Assembly: GCA_023129815.1 (NCBI GenBank)
Contig: JAGMBH010000118.1
Span: 1-15,734 of the forward strand
Source: Dehalococcoidia bacterium
GTDB lineage: Bacteria > Chloroflexota > Dehalococcoidia > GIF9 > AB-539-J10
Direction of reading: 5' to 3'
DNA length: 15,734 bases
Positions 6,461-14,276 of the stretch are shown here, in pieces (the stretch's first letter is position 1; every line of letters begins with the position of its first letter). The notes below the pieces were generated by a model. That model was not told the origin of the DNA. It saw nothing but the letters and a program-made list of their open reading frames with translations, and ran no database searches. Position numbers and translations under genes: made by a program.

Positions 6461-7897
6461 CTAAATGCCTATTATCTTCTTACCTTCATTCAGTAGATTT
6501 CTCACCTTCTCCAGGCTTTCGCCTTCGGCATAAAGGCGGACTAGTGGCTCTGTGCCGGAAAGACGAATAAGCAACCAGGACTCATCAGCAAGAAAGAAAC
6601 GAAAGCCATCGGTGGTATCTACCCTGGTTACCTTGCCTCCAGCTATGGTGTCTATGGAACCAGAGGAGAGTCGGTCTATGATTGCTTGACGCTTACCTTT
6701 AGTGAGATGGGAATCGATGCGCTCATAGTAGTGAGGGCCGACTTTGCTATAAAGGTAATCCAAGAGCTGGGATGGCGTTTTACCCATTTTTACCATAAAG
6801 TCAAGAAAGTAAAGTCCGGCGAGAATGCCATCTCTCTCTGGGATATGGCCACGAAATCCATAGCCGCCACTCTCTTCACCGCCGATAATTGCCTTTTTTT
6901 GTATCATAAGCGGGGCGACGTATTTAAAGCCCACAGGGGTTTCATAGACAGGGACAGCAAAGATTTTTCCTAACTTAGAAATCATCTCAGTGGAAGTGAG
7001 CGTTTTAACTATGGCACCTCGCTCACCACGAACTTCCAGAAGGTAAAGGCAAAGCAGGGCAAAGACCTGATGCTGGTTTAGAAAATTTCCCTCCTCATCT
7101 ATGATGCCAATGCGGTCGGCATCGCCATCGGTGGCTAAGCCAATGTTGGCCTTTTGTTCCTTGACCAGTTGGGAAAGCTTAGTCAGGTTTTTAGCGATTG
7201 GCTCTGGCTGAATTTCGGGGAAAAGGGGGTTTCTCTCACTATTGATTTCAGTAAGTTCTATATTCCCATCTTGAAGGAGCGTCTTGAAGTAGCCACTTCC
7301 GGCACCATACATGGGGTCGACAATTACCTTTAGTTTTTGCTTTCGTAGCTCTTCTATGTCTATAAGCTTGGCTAGATGCCTAAAGTAAGGAGGAGAAGGA
7401 TCTAGGTAATCAATTAGCCCTTTCTTTAAAGCTTTGTCTAAGGCAAGCCTTTTAATTGATAGCTGATAGCTGTCAGTTGTCAGCTGATAAATGTTTTTTT
7501 CTATTTGGGAGATAATCTCATTTGGGGCGCTGGCACCTTCCTGGGATTTATACTTGAACCCGTTCCATGAACCGGGATTATGGCTGGCAGTGATGATGAT
7601 AGCGCCAGCGGCTTTGAGAGCGGGGACGGTGTAGCTTACCACTGGTGTAGGGGTGGGCTTTAAGCACAGGTGAACTTTGATATTATTGCCAGCAACTACT
7701 TCAGCAGCGGCAGCAGCGAAATCCTCGGAGGCGAAACGGGTGTCGTAGCCGATTACCAGCCCCCTTTCGCTAAGGCCACCTTGCTTGACATAATCTGCTA
7801 CCCCCTGAGCACAAATACGCACATTATCGAAGGTGAAATCCTCAGCAATAATCCCCCTCCAGCCATCAGTGCCAAATTTAATCGGACTATTTATCAA
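6461..7897 (-). CDS. Phosphoglucomutase/phosphomannomutase (alpha-D-phosphohexomutase)
   Basis: This enzyme moves phosphate between C1 and C6 of a hexose, linking sugar 6-phosphates to nucleotide-sugar or glycogen synthesis. Its 478 residues carry all four family motifs: TASHNPG with catalytic S105, the metal loop DGDADR (258-263), GEESGG (341-346) for sugar recognition, and RLSGTEP near the C-terminus for phosphate binding. The start is a TTG at 7897, chosen because the conserved KFGTDGW follows within seven residues, no in-frame ATG is near, and GGGGGTAAGG precedes it. Residues 136-147 (NIYQLTTDSYQL) are encoded by a heptamer tandem repeat in a surface region. Glucose versus mannose specificity cannot be read from the motifs. 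It overlaps functionally with the adjacent isomerase. Confidence 0.94.
   Translation of the reverse strand: MINSPIKFGTDGWRGIIAEDFTFDNVRICAQGVADYVKQGGLSERGLVIGYDTRFASEDFAAAAAEVVAGNNIKVHLCLKPTPTPVVSYTVPALKAAGAIIITASHNPGSWNGFKYKSQEGASAPNEIISQIEKNIYQLTTDSYQLSIKRLALDKALKKGLIDYLDPSPPYFRHLAKLIDIEELRKQKLKVIVDPMYGAGSGYFKTLLQDGNIELTEINSERNPLFPEIQPEPIAKNLTKLSQLVKEQKANIGLATDGDADRIGIIDEEGNFLNQHQVFALLCLYLLEVRGERGAIVKTLTSTEMISKLGKIFAVPVYETPVGFKYVAPLMIQKKAIIGGEESGGYGFRGHIPERDGILAGLYFLDFMVKMGKTPSQLLDYLYSKVGPHYYERIDSHLTKGKRQAIIDRLSSGSIDTIAGGKVTRVDTTDGFRFFLADESWLLIRLSGTEPLVRLYAEGESLEKVRNLLNEGKKIIGI
7457..7490. repeat. Heptamer tandem repeat within the mutase gene
   Basis: The bases fall into 7-mers on the plus strand: TGATAGC, TGATAGC, TGTCAGT, TGTCAGC and a partial TGATAA. 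The repeat is translated on the minus strand as part of NIYQLTTDSYQL. A matching array occurs at 15001-15028. Confidence 0.7.
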
Positions 7898-7912
7898 CCT
7901 TACCCCCTTCGA

Positions 7913-7973
7913 TCCCCTTCTCCTTCAAAAGAGAGGGGAAAGAACAGATTCTGAAAGGGTTCCTCGCCCTTCC
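7913..7973. repeat. Two adjacent hairpins between the HEPN gene and the mutase gene
   Basis: TCCCCTTCTC (7913-7922) pairs with GAGAGGGGA (7931-7939) with one bulge, and GAAAGGG (7953-7959) pairs with CCCTTCC (7967-7973) at 6 of 7 positions. Neither is followed by a clear T-run on the minus strand, so they are more likely REP-like or mRNA-stability structures than terminators. Confidence 0.4.
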
Positions 7974-7984
7974 AGCTTCTCCTT

Positions 7985-8635
7985 TTAGTTATCTTGCTTT
8001 TGCAATTCATACGCATCGTACACCTTGCTCAGGAAGGCCCATATAGTCTTAATGACCTCTCTACAAAACTGCTCCGTCAATGCGATTTCTTCCTTGATAG
8101 TATCACGCGAGATTATGTTTTTCCGAGTAATATAGGCGCGCAATTCCCCTTCGTGTTTGGATCCCTTAATCAAGCCACTATTGTGAACAATGCAATTACG
8201 GACCATGTAATGGTTATTGATTGCTTGCCAGATTTGGTCATTGTATAACAAGGGTAAGCCTGCTAGTTTACAATACTGCTTGAACTGCTCTAGTACATCA
8301 TATTTCAAATCATGCCAGCTGACGGGTATTTGTTGTTCTTTCTTAAGTCTTTTACAAATTTGCCCCATTTCATGCTCTAGTAAGGAATGGGCAGAGATAA
8401 GGAAAGAATTACGAAGAATTCTAGGGAATGTCTCAGCGTAGTCCCAATAGGTGTCGCTATAGAATTCACCGAACTCGTCGCGTTCTTCGGGAGAGAGGTT
8501 ATTTGCTTGTTCATCAAACCAAGCTTCAAAATCGGTTTTGGCTTTTTGTAGGTACTTTTCAGTTGTCTTTAGGTATCCTTCAAGCTCACGCAGCCTAATC
8601 GATGCGCCAATAGCTAGGATTCCCTTTACGATCAT
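7985..8635 (-). CDS. HEPN-domain protein, putative RNA-acting
   Basis: This 216-residue helical protein has an acidic N-terminal helix-rich half and a C-terminal half with the HEPN signature RNCIVH at residues 146-151 (R-x4-H with Asn after Arg). The preceding helix (SLLEHEMGQICKRL, from about 84) is the other helix of the fold. Catalytic HEPN proteins are metal-independent ribonucleases found in toxin-antitoxin, CRISPR-associated and phage-defence systems, but many are regulatory. The presence of R, N and H suggests the nuclease site could be active. No antitoxin partner (MNT or similar) is adjacent; the neighbours are housekeeping genes. AAGGGA is 9-10 nt before the ATG. The domain call rests on a short motif plus helical pattern. 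Confidence 0.65.
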   Translation of the reverse strand: MIVKGILAIGASIRLRELEGYLKTTEKYLQKAKTDFEAWFDEQANNLSPEERDEFGEFYSDTYWDYAETFPRILRNSFLISAHSLLEHEMGQICKRLKKEQQIPVSWHDLKYDVLEQFKQYCKLAGLPLLYNDQIWQAINNHYMVRNCIVHNSGLIKGSKHEGELRAYITRKNIISRDTIKEEIALTEQFCREVIKTIWAFLSKVYDAYELQKQDN

Positions 8636-8668
8636 TTCTGCAATCCCTTTTAGATTCTTCCAAGTAAT

Positions 8669-9886
8669 TTATCGTTTACCTAACGCCTCAGCTCTGAGCA
8701 TAGGTGCTTTATCCGTCTTCTCCCAAGGGAGGTCGAGGTCTTCTCTGCCGAAATGGCCATAAACAGCGGTTTGGCGATAAATAGGACGGCGTAAGTCCAG
8801 AGCCCTTATGATGGCTTCGGGGCGAAAGTCGAAATGCTTATTGATGAGATTGAGGACTATTTCATCAGGAACTTTCCCTGTGCCAAATGTTTCTATAGAC
8901 AAGGATAAAGGACGGGCTTTTCCGATGGTATAGGCAGTTTGGAGCTCAATGTAATCGGCAAGTCCAGCAGCTACTATATTTTTGGCAGCATATCTCGCCA
9001 TATAGCTAGCGGAGCGGTCTACTTTAGTGGGGTCTTTGCCTGAAAAGCAACCGCCGCCATGTCGGCAGGCACTACCGTAACTATCAGCTATGATTTTCCG
9101 CCCCGTAAAGCCGGTATCGCTCACGGGACCGCCAATAACAAACTGCCCAGCGCTGTTAATATAAACTTTGGTTTCGCTATCCCTTAGACTGGCGGGAATG
9201 ACTTTGTTAATCACCTGCTCTGTAAGGTCATGTTCAATAGTGCTACGTTTCACTCCAGGGTCATGCTGAGCACCAAGGACGAGGCAAACAGCCCTCTTTG
9301 GTATGCCATGGCTGTATTCAATAGTGACCTGTGATTTGCCATCGGGGCGGAGGTAAGGAATAGTTTTGTCTTTCCTTACTTCAGCCAGACGCCGGCATAG
9401 CTTGTTTGCTAGTGAGATAGGCAAGGGCATAAGCTCAGGCGTTTCTTTGCAGGCAAAGCCGACCATCATTCCCTGGTCGCCAGCGCCAGTTTTGTCCAGA
9501 GTCTCATCAATTGTCTCTCCTGTTCTTGTCTCTAAGGATTGACTAACGCCAGCGGCAATATCGCTTGACTGTTCCTTGATGGAGACAAGGACGCCACAAG
9601 TTTGGTGCTCAAAGCCATATTCGGGTCGTGTATAGCCTGCTTTTTTGAGTACCTGGCGCGCAATATCAGGAATTTCTACATAGCAATCGCAGGTGATCTC
9701 ACCCATCACCGTCACCATCCCCATGGTGACGGAAACCTCGCAGGCGACACGAGCAAAGGGGTCTTTCGCCAATATAGCATCGAGAATGGCATCAGAGATC
9801 TGGTCACACAGCTTATCCGGGTGCCCTTCAGTGACCGACTCCGAAGTGGCTAAATAAGAATCCAACTGATTAAAGCTATTTGGCAT
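8669..9886 (-). CDS. metK: S-adenosylmethionine synthetase
   Basis: MetK makes S-adenosylmethionine from methionine and ATP in the cytoplasm. The 405-residue protein has the family's motifs in order: SESVTEGHPDK at 15-25 with catalytic H22, GAGDQG for the ATP/methionine site, and GGGCFSGKDPTKVDRS for the phosphate loop. The loop reads GSACRHGGGCF where most members have a Tyr-Ala pair and GGGAF; this is mild divergence. I start at the ATG at 9886. A TTG at 9901 would add five residues, but the conserved start normally lies close to this ATG. No good Shine-Dalgarno sequence precedes either; the leader is AT-rich. It lies 102 bp downstream of ahcY on the same strand, so the two likely work, and may be transcribed, together. 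Confidence 0.96.
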   Translation of the reverse strand: MPNSFNQLDSYLATSESVTEGHPDKLCDQISDAILDAILAKDPFARVACEVSVTMGMVTVMGEITCDCYVEIPDIARQVLKKAGYTRPEYGFEHQTCGVLVSIKEQSSDIAAGVSQSLETRTGETIDETLDKTGAGDQGMMVGFACKETPELMPLPISLANKLCRRLAEVRKDKTIPYLRPDGKSQVTIEYSHGIPKRAVCLVLGAQHDPGVKRSTIEHDLTEQVINKVIPASLRDSETKVYINSAGQFVIGGPVSDTGFTGRKIIADSYGSACRHGGGCFSGKDPTKVDRSASYMARYAAKNIVAAGLADYIELQTAYTIGKARPLSLSIETFGTGKVPDEIVLNLINKHFDFRPEAIIRALDLRRPIYRQTAVYGHFGREDLDLPWEKTDKAPMLRAEALGKR

Positions 9887-9988
9887 TTCAATTAAAATCA
9901 AAAGTTAAAAATAAAAAATCAAAGTTACCACTCAAATTTCAAAACCTTTTAATTTTTGCTCTGTATTTTTGCATTTTGCCTTTTAGAT
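9887..9988 (-). other. AT-rich spacer between ahcY and metK
   Basis: This spacer is markedly A/T-rich, with alternating runs of A and T on the plus strand (AAAGTTAAAAATAAAAAATC) and TTTTTGCATTTTGCC near its ahcY end. It has the look of a low-complexity intergenic repeat. No SAM riboswitch fold is apparent, and no clear terminator separates the genes. Confidence 0.35.
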
Positions 9989-11245
9989 TTATGTTCCTGA
10001 TTCCCAGCTCTCAAGATATTTTTTTTGCTCCTCCGTCAAGGAGTCAATGGCAATATTCATGGAGCCAAGCTTTAGTCGCCCTACTTCTCTATCAATATCC
10101 TCAGGCACAGGATAAACATCTGGTTTTAGCTTTCCTCTTGTGTTAATAAGATACTCCACACATAAAGACTGGTTGGCAAAGCTCATGTCCATAACGCTGG
10201 CTGGGTGTCCCTCGGCGGCTGCCAGGTTGATGAGCCGGCCTTCGCCCAGCAAATAGATGTGTTTTCCATTGTTTAATGTATATTCGTCAACAAAAGGGCG
10301 CACCCGCTTTTTTGACTTGGCTAAGCTCTCCAAAGCGGGAATATTTATTTCCACATTGAAGTGACCGCTGTTAGCCAAGATGGCTCCGTCCTTCATCTGT
10401 GTAAAGTGAGCCTTATCAATAACATTCATATTGCCGGTGGTAGTGATAAAGATTTCTCCTGTCTCGCATGCCTTGATTAGGGGCATAACTTGATAGCCAT
10501 CCATGGTTGCTTCCAATGCTGGAATGGGGTTAACCTCGGTGACAATAACCTGCGCTCCCATTCCTTGAGCCCGCCTGGCTATTCCTTTGCCACACCAGCC
10601 ATAGCCGCAAACAACCACCTTTCTCCCCGCCCATAGTATATTGGTAGCCCTGGTAATGCCATCAATGGTGCTTTGCCCCGTGCCGTAGCGGTTATCGAAG
10701 AAATGCTTGGTTTGAGCATCATTTACGGCGATGATGGGGTAACTTAGCTTTCCTGCTCTGGCCATATTCCTCAGCCTGATAACACCGGTGGTAGTCTCCT
10801 CAGTGCCGCCAATTACATCACCAGTAAGTTCAGCGTGCTCCCTATGAAGGGTAGAAACCAAGTCGGCGCCGTCGTCCATGGTGAGCTGAGGTTTATGTTC
10901 TAAGGCAGTGATAATATGTCGGTAATAAGTTTTATTATCCTCTCCCTTTATGGCATTGACCGGAATGCCATAATCAACTAAAGCGGCAGCTACATCATCC
11001 TGGGTGCTTAAGGGGTTGGAGGCGCAGAGGACTAAATCGGCGCCACCTTCCTTCAAAGTTAGAGCTAAATTGGCTGTTTCTGTGGTGATATGAAGGCAGG
11101 CGGAAATGCGGATTCCTTTAAGGGGCTTCTCCTTGGCAAACCTTTGCTTTATTAACTTGATTACCGGCATTTCCCTAGCAGCCCAATCAATGCGAAGCTT
11201 GCCTTCTTCGGCTAGGGTGGAGTCTTTAATATCGTAATTCTTCAT
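9989..11245 (-). CDS. ahcY: Adenosylhomocysteinase (S-adenosylhomocysteine hydrolase)
   Basis: AhcY splits S-adenosylhomocysteine, the inhibitory by-product of methyltransferases, into adenosine and homocysteine using bound NAD. Its 418 residues match the shorter form common in archaea and some anaerobic bacteria. Motifs include HITTETANLALTL and CASNPLSTQDDVAAAL, GGTEETTTGV, NDAQTKHFFDNRYGTGQS, the NAD-binding loop CGYGWCGKGIARRAQGMG, and EGHPASVMDMSF with VMDMSF. The ATG at 11245 is preceded not by a Shine-Dalgarno sequence but by a heptamer repeat (TAGCTAATAGCTA on the minus strand) that abuts the start codon. It is upstream of metK in the same direction; together they complete most of the SAM cycle needed by the cassette methyltransferases. 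Confidence 0.96.
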   Translation of the reverse strand: MKNYDIKDSTLAEEGKLRIDWAAREMPVIKLIKQRFAKEKPLKGIRISACLHITTETANLALTLKEGGADLVLCASNPLSTQDDVAAALVDYGIPVNAIKGEDNKTYYRHIITALEHKPQLTMDDGADLVSTLHREHAELTGDVIGGTEETTTGVIRLRNMARAGKLSYPIIAVNDAQTKHFFDNRYGTGQSTIDGITRATNILWAGRKVVVCGYGWCGKGIARRAQGMGAQVIVTEVNPIPALEATMDGYQVMPLIKACETGEIFITTTGNMNVIDKAHFTQMKDGAILANSGHFNVEINIPALESLAKSKKRVRPFVDEYTLNNGKHIYLLGEGRLINLAAAEGHPASVMDMSFANQSLCVEYLINTRGKLKPDVYPVPEDIDREVGRLKLGSMNIAIDSLTEEQKKYLESWESGT

Positions 11246-11259
11246 TAGCTATTAGCTAC
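11246..11259. repeat. Two heptamers abutting the ahcY start codon
   Basis: On the minus strand TAGCTAA-TAGCTAATG runs into the ahcY ATG. These heptamers resemble the TGATAGC units in the mutase and APH-fold kinase genes. They occupy the place where a ribosome-binding site would be expected. Confidence 0.45.
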
Positions 11260-11272
11260 GAGCCCTTCGCTC

Positions 11273-11319
11273 CCTGTCATTCTGAGCGAAGCGAAGAATC
11301 TCATAACGCTCAGGACAGG
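11273..11319. repeat. Palindromic interspersed repeat upstream of ahcY
   Basis: CCTGTC (11273-11278) plus CTGAGCG (11282-11288) can pair with CGCTCAG (11307-11313) plus GACAGG (11314-11319), with a 3-base bulge. The inner sequence TCATTCTGAGCGAAGCGAAG is shared with the element at 12327. It has no coding content and no terminator tract. Confidence 0.6.
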
Positions 11320-11357
11320 CTCCGCAAAGCAATCTGCTCCAAATTATTTCATCCATT

Positions 11358-12254
11358 TTATCTATTGGCTGGAGAGACCTCCATTTTCTTACCACTGAAC
11401 TGGGCAGCAACCCAATCAGGTATATCTAATGTGCCCATGAGGAGTGGCTTTTGATGGCAATCACTGCCCCCGGTCATGAGCAAACCATGTCTCCTGGCAA
11501 ACTTGATATAGTGTGCCGTAGTGTTTTTGTCATTTCTTGAATGCCAGCACTCGACACCATCGATGTATTCTAACATATATTCTTCTATAATCTTCGTTTG
11601 TTCATCCAAATCACGCGTTATGCTTACCAGGGAAGTTCCGTTGGGGTCATTGGGGTGTGCCTGTACCAGTATGCCGCCGGCGTTTCTAATCAATCTCGAC
11701 GCTTCAGCCAGGGAAAGCGGATACTTAGCTACATCGCACTTGACCAGATACTTATCGAAGGCTTCTTGCTTATCTTTCACAAGCCCTTTTTCTATCAAGT
11801 AGTTCGCTATATGGGGTCGTCCAAATACACCATCAACGCTATCTTGTATATTCTTGAGGTCTTTTTCGGTGAACCTTTCGATACCCTCTTTATCGAACTC
11901 AACATTTAGTTTTTCTAAGATTTGACCTGCCCTTCTTTCTCTGTGCTCTTGTATCACTCGAAGTTTGTTCTTCAGCTCTCGATTGCCGATATCAAACTGG
12001 TATCCTAGGAAATCTAAGGAAATAGCTTTATCTTCGTCAGGATAATGGAAGGTCACATTTAATTCCACCCCGGTGATGTAGGATATATCATACTCTCCTG
12101 CCAGGGCGATAGCCTTTTCCTGGCAGTCTATAGAATCGTGGTCAGTTGTCGAGATTAAATTGATATTTCTATTTTTTGCTTCTTGGAAGACCTCTTCAAT
12201 AGAAAGATTGCCATCCGAGCCGGTCTTGGTATGGATGTGTAAGTCTATTTTCAT
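11358..12254 (-). CDS. PHP-domain phosphoesterase
   Basis: This 298-residue protein has a complete PHP metallo-phosphoesterase active site: HIH (6-8), TTDHD (36-40), E64 in TGVELN, RPH (146-148), AHP (199-201), H238 and GSDCH (263-267). These residues bind two to three metal ions. The layout, with an inserted helical segment between about residues 90 and 180, is that of the TrpH/YciV-like group, some of which act on nucleoside 3',5'-bisphosphates or on RNA 5' ends. The exact substrate cannot be decided here. The gene lies between two repeat-bearing spacers and is probably transcribed with ahcY and metK or from its own promoter; no strong promoter is visible. Confidence 0.85.
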   Translation of the reverse strand: MKIDLHIHTKTGSDGNLSIEEVFQEAKNRNINLISTTDHDSIDCQEKAIALAGEYDISYITGVELNVTFHYPDEDKAISLDFLGYQFDIGNRELKNKLRVIQEHRERRAGQILEKLNVEFDKEGIERFTEKDLKNIQDSVDGVFGRPHIANYLIEKGLVKDKQEAFDKYLVKCDVAKYPLSLAEASRLIRNAGGILVQAHPNDPNGTSLVSITRDLDEQTKIIEEYMLEYIDGVECWHSRNDKNTTAHYIKFARRHGLLMTGGSDCHQKPLLMGTLDIPDWVAAQFSGKKMEVSPANR

Positions 12255-12326
12255 TCCTATCTCTTCAACACTTCACTTCTTACTCATTGTTATTCTAAGC
12301 CCTTCGCAATGACGAAAGAAAGGGGT

Positions 12327-12390
12327 GTCATTCTGAGCGTAGCGAAGAATCTTGAGATTCTTCATTCCACTTTGTTCCATTCAGAATGAC
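12327..12390. repeat. Palindromic MITE/REP-like element between kinase and PHP genes
   Basis: Ten-base terminal inverted repeats, GTCATTCTGA (12327-12336) and TCAGAATGAC (12381-12390), enclose an inner perfect hairpin GAAGAATCT/AGATTCTTC (12344-12352 and 12355-12363). The left half shares GTCATTCTGAGCG with the element at 11277. There is no coding capacity, so any movement would need an enzyme from elsewhere. Confidence 0.65.
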
Positions 12391-12398
12391 AGTGCCCT

Positions 12399-13001
12399 TC
12401 AGACCTTTTCCATACCGATGATGTACCAATCTTCAGGTGGGTTATACTGGGTATCAACGGTCAAGTGGATGATATTAAGCTCAGTGTTCAACCGCTTCAA
12501 GTCATCCAGATCCACCTCTTCGAACTTCTTTTTATTGTTAAGGTAGGCCTGTTCGGTAAGAGCGTTTGATTCATAATCCCCTTTAGTTCGTCTTAGTATC
12601 CGTGCGATGGCAACCTCTTGAGGGCAGTAGGTTTGAAGAATGACGAACGTCTTATTGTGTTTGGCTGCTATTGCAGCCGCACGCCTTCTTAGTGATTGGG
12701 TAATGAAGGTAGCATCGAGTATCACGCTATCATCCTTCCTGAGAGTCTCATCTGCCCGCCGGAATGTTTCATCGTAGACCATCATTCGTTTATCCATATT
12801 CGAGGCTACCTTCTCATCGAATATGTCCTCACCCTTCAGCACCTCCAGTCTAATCAGGTCGCTACGAAGGATGGGGTAACCTTTAATCTTGGAAATCTCC
12901 TCACTGGTCTCAGTCTTCCAGGTACCGGGAAGTCCACAGGTGATAAGCAAAATATCAGCCCCCAGCTCGCTTTCTATGAATTTCGCAAACGGCTCCTTCA
13001 A
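12399..13001 (-). CDS. P-loop kinase of the AAA_33/zeta-like type, altered Walker A
   Basis: This 200-residue protein has the layout of small P-loop kinases. A Walker A-like segment GLPGTWKT lies at 23-30, then LRSDLIRLEVL (a substrate or strand-2 aspartate region), DDSVILDATF (Walker B-like), and RRRAAAIA with ARILRRTKGDYES as the arginine-rich lid. The glycine normally before the lysine is W28, encoded by TGG, which departs from the GxxxxGK[ST] rule; K29 and T30 are kept. Such domains phosphorylate small molecules or sugars, and in many bacteria one like this is fused behind an APH-fold kinase. Here the APH-fold gene stands separately at 14277-15290. The substrate is unknown. Confidence 0.72.
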   Translation of the reverse strand: MKEPFAKFIESELGADILLITCGLPGTWKTETSEEISKIKGYPILRSDLIRLEVLKGEDIFDEKVASNMDKRMMVYDETFRRADETLRKDDSVILDATFITQSLRRRAAAIAAKHNKTFVILQTYCPQEVAIARILRRTKGDYESNALTEQAYLNNKKKFEEVDLDDLKRLNTELNIIHLTVDTQYNPPEDWYIIGMEKV

Positions 13002-13028
13002 TTTATTGACTCCTATTTACTATGCAGC

Positions 13029-14204
13029 CTAGCTCGTTAATATCTCTTCAATCTTACTCCCAACCCCAAATAGGTCTAGCCCAGGTGGCTCCTCGCTTAC
13101 TTGCTTTCTTTCTTTTGATAAAACAAAGTCAACCAAATCATCTATTGAGTTTATTGATTCCAAGGCCTTGTCTACCTCTTCTTCATTCATATCTAAACCG
13201 AGCGGTATTCGATTTTCAGTGCGCGAGGTAATTATTTCTCTAAATATCTCTTTATCAGAAGCTCTAGGATTCATTTGTTTCCCTTCCGCATAAAGCTTCC
13301 TTTGAAGCTGCTCAGTTGCCCAGTATGTGCCTATAATTCCCTCCCAAAATACTTCACCAGGGATAGTCCATAGCTGACGCAGGTTTTCTAATTCCTTGAT
13401 TTTGTCTGGTGCGGGATGAAAGTGAGGTTCCAAATGATTCAACCATTTAAGTTCTTCTGCCGGGAATAGGAACGACTTCTTACACTTGGGACACTTGATT
13501 TCTAGCCGTTTGACAGTATTAGGTATTTTTAGGAATCTCAAACAATTAGGATTTGGGCATCTTACCCAGACCCTCTCATTGAATACTGCTTTAGCAACGC
13601 GCCCTTTTGAAGTGCCCAAAAGAGGATTATTGTCCAGAAAAGCATCAATATCGATCTCTGGAGCAAGTTCCTCTAGCAACTCCCGCTGTGTTTCTCTCCG
13701 TCCTCTTACCCAAAGTATTATGGGGCCTGGGAAGGGGAAAAACACGCTCCCTATCCTGCCTTCGACCTCTGCCAAGACCTGGGCTAAAACAAGGTTATGG
13801 TACTTTGGGAAGAGGTCTCTTGCTTCTAGCTGGTAGGTCCAGTAGGTCTTGGCCATGTCTATGAATGGGCCACTTGATAAATCATAATTGCTCTCAACAG
13901 AATACCCAAATTTTTGCTCAACCTTTGTAATAGAACCAAATGTTTCCCCAAGGGTAACCTTTTTGAAAAAGTAGCGAATAACTAATTCCTTAACCTCATC
14001 AGTAACATCCTTTAAGGATTCGTCTTGTATCCCAATGGGTTTTGCAATAACGCCGGCTTCTATGCTCATTCTTGTAACCTGGTCTATGCTGGAACTATCT
14101 TCAGGCAATTCCTCCGAAAGCATTTTCTTTTTACGGGGTGAAAATGTCTCACCTGCTTCTTTATAGGCTTCTGAAATACATGAAATCCACTGCTCAACGT
14201 TCAT
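13029..14204 (-). CDS. Uncharacterised protein with a zinc ribbon
   Basis: I do not recognise this 391-residue protein as a whole. It is soluble and mixed helical, with a probable zinc ribbon at 216-241: C216-x4-C221 and C238-x2-C241 (CPNPNC and CPKC), followed by basic and aromatic residues (KKSFLFP). The first 200 residues contain a helical region with many charged residues, and the C-terminal 100 residues are strongly acidic. The ribbon suggests nucleic-acid or protein binding, but there is no other motif to name a function. The start at 14204 has AGG about 10 nt upstream. It separates the two kinase genes on the same strand, spaced 27 bp from one and 72 bp from the other, so the three may form an operon. 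Confidence 0.7.
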   Translation of the reverse strand: MNVEQWISCISEAYKEAGETFSPRKKKMLSEELPEDSSSIDQVTRMSIEAGVIAKPIGIQDESLKDVTDEVKELVIRYFFKKVTLGETFGSITKVEQKFGYSVESNYDLSSGPFIDMAKTYWTYQLEARDLFPKYHNLVLAQVLAEVEGRIGSVFFPFPGPIILWVRGRRETQRELLEELAPEIDIDAFLDNNPLLGTSKGRVAKAVFNERVWVRCPNPNCLRFLKIPNTVKRLEIKCPKCKKSFLFPAEELKWLNHLEPHFHPAPDKIKELENLRQLWTIPGEVFWEGIIGTYWATEQLQRKLYAEGKQMNPRASDKEIFREIITSRTENRIPLGLDMNEEEVDKALESINSIDDLVDFVLSKERKQVSEEPPGLDLFGVGSKIEEILTS

Positions 14205-14216
14205 AATATTTATCCT

Positions 14217-14237
14217 ATCACATTTTTATGTGGTGAT
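14217..14237. promoter_or_regulatory. Hairpin upstream of the zinc-ribbon gene
   Basis: ATCACAT (14217-14223) pairs with ATGTGGTGAT (14228-14237) with one bulged G. It lies just before the ribosome-binding region of the zinc-ribbon gene and after the APH-fold kinase gene. No T-tract follows on the minus strand, so an operator or mRNA structure is as likely as a terminator. Confidence 0.3.
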
Positions 14238-14276
14238 TACGCCTAATCTAATTTATTTTAACTTATTCTGTATATA

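Noticed and set aside
9887..9901. TTG start at 9901 for metK, adding five residues
   Set aside because: The ATG at 9886 fits the conserved N-terminus better and the TTG has no ribosome-binding site.
9887..9988. Possible SAM or SAH riboswitch in front of metK
   Set aside because: The spacer is low-complexity AT sequence with no recognisable riboswitch helices; the ahcY leader is repeat sequence.
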